From Treponema sp. (lineage in GTDB: Bacteria; Spirochaetota; Spirochaetia; Treponematales; Treponemataceae): a stretch of 7,072 nt of DNA. The stretch is from NCBI GenBank assembly GCA_016296575.1, contig JAEDJA010000051.1:1-7072 (forward strand). The letters are read 5' to 3'. Below, in pieces: positions 4,744 to 7,072 of this stretch. How positions within the stretch are numbered: the first letter of the stretch is position 1; each line of letters starts with the position of its first letter. The position numbers and the translations under genes are program-made. Below the pieces are notes generated by a model. The model did no database searches and was not told where the DNA came from. It worked only from the letters and a program-made list of their open reading frames with translations.

Positions 4744-5667
4744 CTATTTTCCTCTATTTTTCACCAGATTAAAACTTAGATTTATCACCAGAATAAACAC
4801 AAACAGCACCACACCAGTAGCAATGAGGGCTTCGCGGTGAAGATCTGTTGCATATCCCATTTCAATAACAATGTTTGCTGTAAGAGTACGCACACCTTTT
4901 AAAAGTGAATCTGGGATTCTTGCCTGATTTCCTGCAACCATAATTACTGCCATCGTTTCACCAATTGCACGCCCAATTCCAAGAATAATTCCTGCCATAA
5001 TACCTGAGCGAGCGGCGGGAAGCATGATCATAAAAACACTGCGCTCATGAGTTGCTCCCAATGCACGGCTTCCTTCGTAATAATTTGGGGGAACTGCATT
5101 TAAGGAGCTTTCAGAAACTGAAATGATTGTTGGTAAAATCATCATGCCCAAAAGAAGGCTTGCTGTAAGAATTGATGAACCGTTTCCTCCAAAAACATTT
5201 CTTACAGCAGGTACTATTACCATAAGCCCGAAAAATCCATAAACTACACTTGGAATTCCTGCCAGTAAATCAAAGGCGGGTTTTATAATTTTGTGGAGCC
5301 ATTTTGGACAGAACTTTGACAAGAAAACTGCAGTCATGAGCCCAATTGGAACGCCTACAATAATTGCTCCTGCAGTAACATAAAGACTTCCCACAATCAT
5401 TGGGAAAATACCATAAAGATCTGAGCCCGGTTTCCATTTTGTTCCAAACAAAAAATCTGTTAGACCAATTTTGTTCATGGCTGGAATTCCATTAGCAAAT
5501 AAGAACAAACAGATAAGCAAAACAGCAAGAATACTGAATCCTGCTGCCAATAGAAAAACAAATTCCCAAATTCTTTCCTTAAGATTCCGCATACCAGAGT
5601 TCAAAACCTTTTTAGACTGCATTTTTTGTTCAATACATTCCTGTGTAATACATTCTTTTTCTTTCAT
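4744..5667 (-). CDS. pstC: Phosphate ABC transporter permease PstC
   Basis: This is the second channel subunit of the phosphate importer. It has 307 residues, including a hydrophilic N-terminal extension of about 33 residues before the first membrane segment (34-58), typical of PstC. The sequence IPAMNKIGLTDFLFGTKWKP (61-80) is the PstC signature in the first periplasmic loop. Further membrane segments lie around 88-118, 132-153, 165-185, 222-246 and 279-300. The EAA loop EGSRALGA runs from 198, with MLPAARSGIMAGI after it, then GRAIGETMAV (232-241). The start at 5665-5667 has no good ribosome-binding site, and TATAAT-like sequence lies within 10 bases of it. It follows pstS after an 86-bp gap containing a terminator-like hairpin and faces the yitT-like gene tail to tail with only 5 bp between stops. 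Confidence 0.95.
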   Translation of the reverse strand: MKEKECITQECIEQKMQSKKVLNSGMRNLKERIWEFVFLLAAGFSILAVLLICLFLFANGIPAMNKIGLTDFLFGTKWKPGSDLYGIFPMIVGSLYVTAGAIIVGVPIGLMTAVFLSKFCPKWLHKIIKPAFDLLAGIPSVVYGFFGLMVIVPAVRNVFGGNGSSILTASLLLGMMILPTIISVSESSLNAVPPNYYEGSRALGATHERSVFMIMLPAARSGIMAGIILGIGRAIGETMAVIMVAGNQARIPDSLLKGVRTLTANIVIEMGYATDLHREALIATGVVLFVFILVINLSFNLVKNRGK

Positions 5668-5680
5668 GGCATTATATATA

Positions 5681-5736
5681 GAAGAAAAGCTGTCTAACTG
5701 AAGTTCAATTTATTCATAATTCACTTCATAGACAGC
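5681..5736 (-). terminator. Attenuating terminator between pstS and pstC
   Basis: On the minus strand GCTGTCTA (5729-5736) pairs with TAGACAGC (5689-5696). The inner stem TGAAGT/ACTTCA (5723-5728 with 5699-5704) follows after a 2-nt bulge. The hairpin is followed by TTTTCTTC (5681-5688). This is a moderate intrinsic terminator 18 bases after the pstS stop. In such operons partial termination here raises the binding protein above the permeases. Confidence 0.65.
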
Positions 5737-5753
5737 CTGTTTATATTTTATGT

Positions 5754-6617
5754 TTATTTTACCATTGACCACTTGGTAGTTTTACCTGTAAAAATCTGTT
5801 CGACTTGTGTTTTAGTAAGGTTATTTGTAGGGTTTTCTTTATTCACAATTACGGCAATTCCATCTATGGCGATTGTAATTTCCTGAACGCCTTTTAATTT
5901 TTCACTGTCTTTAAGACCGCGGCTGGCCATTCCAATATCGCAGGTTCCGTTGATTGCATTTGTAACACCTGTTGTACTGTCAGAAGTTTGAAGCTCTATT
6001 TTTGCATTAGGATTTACTTTTTTATAAGCTTCAATCAATTTTTCCATTACAGGAGAAACTGAAGATGAACCTGAAATCACAACTTTTCCACTAGCTTTTG
6101 ATGATTTATAGGCTTTTGAAGGAACCTGAATATATTTATTTGCTGCAATAACATTCTGGCCTTCTGAAGATAAAATGAAGTTTACAAAATCCTGAGCAAC
6201 TGGAGACAGACCTTCCTTTACTGCAATATTAAATGGACGGCTGATTTTGTAAGTACCATTATTAATATTTGCTATACTAGGAACTGTTCCATCAATTTTT
6301 ACAGCTTTTACAGAATCATTCAGCGAGCCCAAAGAAACATAACCGATTGCGTAGTTGTCCCCTGCAACACTTGTAAGCATTACTGCTGTAGAGTTTGTGA
6401 TTGCAGCTTCATCTGTTGTGTAGTCAACTTTTTTTCCATTAGAATCTTTTTTTTCAATACCAAAAAGTTCAATAAAAGCACCACGTGTTCCAGATCCGTC
6501 TTCACGACTCATAACTGAAATTGCTTTTTTGCTGTTGAATTTAGGGGCTGCAAAGACAACCATAGTAGAAGCAACAAAAGCAGCCCCAATAATCATTTTT
6601 TTCAAATTAATTTTCAT
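5754..6617 (-). CDS. pstS: Phosphate-binding protein PstS, circularly permuted
   Basis: This is the extracytoplasmic phosphate-binding component that feeds PstCA. It has 287 residues. The N-terminus is a signal peptide (basic MKINLKK, hydrophobic 8-22, A-A-P near 23-25); no lipobox cysteine is seen. The order of the two halves is unusual. Residues 34-165 hold what is normally the second half: SREDGSGTRGAF (37-48) is the phosphate loop that in the E. coli protein lies near residue 135, with YAIGYVSLGSL and FVNFILSSEGQ after it. Residues 178-287 hold what is normally the first half: VVISGSSSVSPVMEKL (179-194), SDSTTGVTNAI (212-222), CDIGMASRG and FTGKTTKW (276-283). All blocks are present, so it is likely functional. 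ATG 6615-6617 has AGGAG at 6624-6628 with a 6-base spacer. Phased Pho-box-like repeats lie upstream. I recall similar clostridial sequences, so the permutation may be family-wide. Confidence 0.93.
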   Translation of the reverse strand: MKINLKKMIIGAAFVASTMVVFAAPKFNSKKAISVMSREDGSGTRGAFIELFGIEKKDSNGKKVDYTTDEAAITNSTAVMLTSVAGDNYAIGYVSLGSLNDSVKAVKIDGTVPSIANINNGTYKISRPFNIAVKEGLSPVAQDFVNFILSSEGQNVIAANKYIQVPSKAYKSSKASGKVVISGSSSVSPVMEKLIEAYKKVNPNAKIELQTSDSTTGVTNAINGTCDIGMASRGLKDSEKLKGVQEITIAIDGIAVIVNKENPTNNLTKTQVEQIFTGKTTKWSMVK

Positions 6618-6626
6618 AGAAAACTC

Positions 6627-6654
6627 CTATAGATTTGATGCCTCAAATCTATAG
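6627..6654 (-). promoter_or_regulatory. Perfect 12-bp palindrome abutting the pstS ribosome-binding site
   Basis: CTATAGATTTGA (6627-6638) and TCAAATCTATAG (6643-6654) form a perfect inverted repeat with a 4-base centre. Its downstream arm contributes the first two bases of the AGGAG of pstS. The upstream arm contains TATAGA (6648-6653), a plausible -10. The palindrome could be a DNA operator over the promoter, or, if transcription starts upstream of it, an RNA hairpin that protects the 5' end or limits ribosome access. Confidence 0.55.
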
Positions 6655-6660
6655 AAGCTT

Positions 6661-6699
6661 TGTTAAACTATTGCGAAAACAATGTAAAGAAAATGTTAA
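6661..6699 (-). promoter_or_regulatory. Pho-box-like element of pstS, four 11-bp repeats
   Basis: On the minus strand TTAACA (6694-6699), TTTACA (6683-6688), TTCGCA (6672-6677) and TTAACA (6661-6666) are spaced by exactly 5 bases each, an 11-bp phase. Three of four match TT(A/T/C)ACA, the PhoP binding repeat known from Bacillus. The position just upstream of a -10-like TATAGA in front of pstS fits activation under phosphate limitation. The first repeat overlaps the stop codon of the FeoB-like remnant. Confidence 0.65.
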
Positions 6700-6938
6700 T
6701 TATCTTTTCTAAATACCATATAAATCAAGCCGGCAAGCACAACGAATCCAAGAACAACTTCAATCACACCGCCTACTCCACTTACGCTACCTGTACAAAG
6801 GCTTCCAATCTGATTTACGATAAAGGAAATTACATAGGCAAATCCACATTCATATCCAATAGCAAACCAGAACCATTTTCTGTTATTCATTTCCCGTTTA
6901 ATTGCACCCATTGCTGCTGTCACAATAAATGCACCCAT
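6696..6938 (-). pseudogene. FeoB C-terminal remnant
   Basis: The 80-codon frame ends at TAA 6696-6698. Residues from about 9 onward (AAMGAIKREMNNRKW, then FAIGYECGFAYVISFIVNQIG) match the last membrane region of the ferrous iron permease FeoB, which is normally about 650-800 residues with an N-terminal GTPase. Everything before it is missing: no GTPase G motifs and no Gate domains. An in-frame TGA lies 27 bases before the ATG, and the preceding DNA reads as the start of a radical SAM gene in another frame. The first residues (MGAFIVTA) are therefore radical SAM DNA read out of frame. The ATG at 6936-6938 has an AGGTG at a suitable distance, so a small membrane protein could still be made, but a deletion remnant is more likely. 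The tail (VIEVVLGFVVLAGLIYMVFRKDN region) is one more membrane helix. Confidence 0.65.
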
Positions 6939-7008
6939 GAGTACACCTGCGGTATAGGTTCATGCCGTTTTGAGAAGATAAAATTGATTTTGCCTGAATA
7001 AAATGCAT
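6898..7008 (-). pseudogene. Radical SAM protein N-terminal remnant
   Basis: From ATG 7006-7008 the frame reads MHFIQAKSILSSQNG, then MNLYRRCTHGCIYCDSS, and stops at TAA 6898-6900 after 36 residues. C22-x3-C26-x2-C29 is the 4Fe-4S-binding motif of radical SAM enzymes, and the block NLYR-x-CTHGCIYCDS is the characteristic start of a family of about 290 residues whose function I cannot name. The similarity is lost after about residue 31, exactly where the overlapping frame becomes FeoB-like. The rest of the enzyme is absent. GAGAG precedes the ATG by a few bases as a possible ribosome-binding site, so a short peptide could be translated, but it cannot be an enzyme. Confidence 0.7.
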
Positions 7009-7037
7009 GTGACTCTCTAAGATTTTCTAGTATTAAA

Positions 7038-7070
7038 GCTGTTACTTAATCCCCTTCACAAAATAACAGC
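7038..7070. repeat. Inverted repeat near the right edge
   Basis: GCTGTTA (7038-7044) and TAACAGC (7064-7070) are separated by 19 bases, upstream of the radical SAM remnant. It may be an operator or terminator of a gene outside the window. The window end prevents a judgement. Confidence 0.35.
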
Positions 7071-7072
7071 AC

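Noticed and set aside
6660..7001. 113-codon plus-strand frame at the right end
   Set aside because: It is antisense to the FeoB and radical SAM remnants and covers the Pho-box-like repeats; its residue composition is that of an antisense shadow.

Overview
This 7.1 kb window comes from an AT-rich bacterium. The protein styles (a clostridial/treponemal type of PstS, a YitT/DUF2179 membrane protein, a FeoB tail ending in a basic stretch) fit an anaerobic, host-associated spirochaete of the Treponema type or a clostridial Firmicute. I favour Treponema, with moderate confidence. No rRNA, tRNA, complete insertion sequence or true CRISPR array is visible.

Left part (1-2300), accessory in character. 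A possible 3' end of a plus-strand gene (3-86) is followed by four hairpins in a row (131-262). The last one overlaps the end of a minus-strand GNAT acetyltransferase (244-714). Next comes an 81-bp tandem repeat array (759-1097), each unit with a strong ACCCCGCTGA/TCAGCGGGGT hairpin, then a GC-rich structured stretch (1100-1208). After that lies a minus-strand gene for an uncharacterised PD-(D/E)XK-fold nuclease-like protein (1214-2026). Its upstream side carries three interrupted palindromes (TACCACTCA-N21-TGAGTGGTA) with an exact 85-bp period and different loop sequences. The nuclease gene is therefore bracketed by two unrelated repeat arrays. This is the most unusual part of the window and the best candidate for an undescribed element.

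Middle and right (2434-6700), phosphate uptake. A conserved plus-strand protein of unknown function (2434-2841) precedes a split phosphate transporter locus. pstS (5754-6617) and pstC (4744-5667) lie together on the minus strand. pstA (2888-3751) is also on the minus strand but is separated from them by a plus-strand yitT-like gene (3890-4738) ending 5 bp from the end of pstC. Both pstS and pstA are preceded by 11-bp-phased TTAACA-like direct repeats that resemble Pho boxes, followed by a -10-like hexamer, so pstA may have its own phosphate-controlled promoter. PstS has its two halves in swapped order relative to the classical protein, i.e. a circular permutation. A terminator-like hairpin between pstS and pstC could keep the binding protein in excess. 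No pstB ATPase or phoU is present in the window.

Right end (6696-7072). An 80-codon minus-strand reading frame encodes the C-terminal end of the ferrous iron transporter FeoB. Overlapping it in another frame is the N-terminus of a radical SAM protein with an intact CX3CX2C motif (6898-7008). The two look like the fused remains of two genes joined by a deletion.
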